A DNA stretch of 64,000 nucleotides from Adineta vaga. Lineage: Eukaryota > Rotifera. The translations under genes were made by a program, and so were the position numbers. Below, in pieces: positions 63,292-64,000 of the stretch. How positions within the stretch are numbered: position 1 is the first letter of the stretch; every line of letters begins with the position of its first letter. The stretch spans positions 2,294,001-2,358,000 of the forward strand of contig CP075495.1 in the NCBI GenBank assembly GCA_021613535.1, given 5' to 3'. A model generated the notes under the pieces. The model was not told the DNA's origin. It ran no database searches and worked only from the letters and a program-made list of their open reading frames with translations.

Positions 63292-64000
63292 AGACGTTTT
63301 TTTTCTTTTAAAAGGAGAGAAAATACAATATTTTCATTCCGATGATGTTTAAATAAATTAAACTTCTTTGTATACGTGTGTGTTTGTAATTAAAATGATT
63401 ATTTTTTCTTTTGTAGATCTTAAATTGATAAATATCATTAACATCGATGAGAAATAAATAGAAAAGGATAAAATTTCCAATAAACATAGCATTAATTCAA
63501 AAAAGATTTATTACTGTTTTAAAATTTTTCATTTTATTATTATTCTTCATTTGAATTTATCAAGATAATAACTATAACAATTAATCTCATACTAAAGTAG
63601 TATTGTTTTCATATTTATCATGAAAATAAATACGTTTAGTATTTCATTATTCAAGTATATACTTGTTCATTGTACAAAACAATGGATACTGATCAGTGAA
63701 TGAAATTATATCATGCAAGAATATGAATTGAAGTTATTGTAAACTTCTTCACTTTTGTTTTCAATGTTAAGTATCTGTCAAAATTGAAAGTATATCTTCT
63801 GTAACAGAAAGAAAAAAAGAAATAACTACAATAATCGTTCATAAGACACTTGGGATTAATAGATAAATTCTTTTCCGTTCACTTATCAAATGTAATACAT
63901 TGATAAATTCTCTCATGAGAAAAAGAAAATATTCGTTTCGATTAATCCAAATCAGATTTGTCACATCAAAGACAGTATTCGCGCGTGCATATGTCGATGT
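63292..64000. other. Right end, no gene seen
   Basis: About 700 nt of AT-rich sequence. An AATAAA site at about 63352 fits TRAPPC5 polyadenylation. No ORF with recognisable content. Confidence 0.5.

Overview
The window reads as gene-dense, AT-rich nuclear DNA of a small invertebrate. A bdelloid rotifer is the best guess. That guess is inference. It rests on very short GT-AG introns (mostly about 45-65 nt), tightly packed animal housekeeping genes, an F-box/LRR-type relic and a seven-repeat FG-GAP protein of kinds abundant in bdelloids, and splice-acceptor-like AGs sitting just before many start codons. The standard genetic code is used throughout. There are no bacterial operons, CRISPR arrays, rRNA genes or convincing tRNA genes.

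Left end (1-5.6 kb): sparse and accessory-looking, with an FG-GAP beta-propeller gene (minus) and a broken F-box/LRR-type gene (plus). Next is a minus-strand cluster (10.4 to 5.7 kb, read right to left): cornichon, RMC1 with an SRR1-like gene nested in its first intron, and a single death-effector-domain protein. Plus strand 10.8-18.9 kb: ERO1, TAB1, DGK-epsilon and an SLC17 transporter. A small unassigned minus ORF follows, then ST13/HIP and an atypical flavin disulfide-oxidoreductase-like gene (20-24 kb). eIF4A is on the minus strand (24.7-27 kb).

27.6-37.9 kb is a tight plus-strand row of PLAA, CCM2, MCMDC2 and a PKD2-like channel, with only 113-146 nt between neighbours. It meets TRAPPC2L (minus) with 19 nt between the two stop codons. 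Then come CBY1, RTEL1 (28 exons), a MEAK7-like TLDc protein, KIDINS220, DDX3, a signal-peptide ferritin, a DUF389 membrane protein and TRAPPC5. The last 0.7 kb is empty.

The genes do not form one pathway. Themes do recur: secretory traffic (cornichon, ERO1, TRAPPC2L, TRAPPC5, RMC1), signalling (TAB1, DGK-epsilon, CCM2, KIDINS220, PKD2), translation (eIF4A, DDX3), and recombination or genome maintenance (RTEL1, MCMDC2). The most interesting structural signals are: closely spaced same-strand genes whose start codons follow an AG by 0-14 nt, as expected for spliced-leader trans-splicing of polycistronic RNA; the SRR1-like gene inside RMC1; and five conserved genes (ST13, the oxidoreductase-like gene twice, MCMDC2, DDX3 and, among its other lesions, the F-box relic) whose frames are broken by small indels, usually one missing base. 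Where exon lists are given they were built by hand from GT/AG sites, phase and protein similarity recalled from family knowledge. Their coding lengths sum to whole codons except where a break is stated. No search or alignment could be run.
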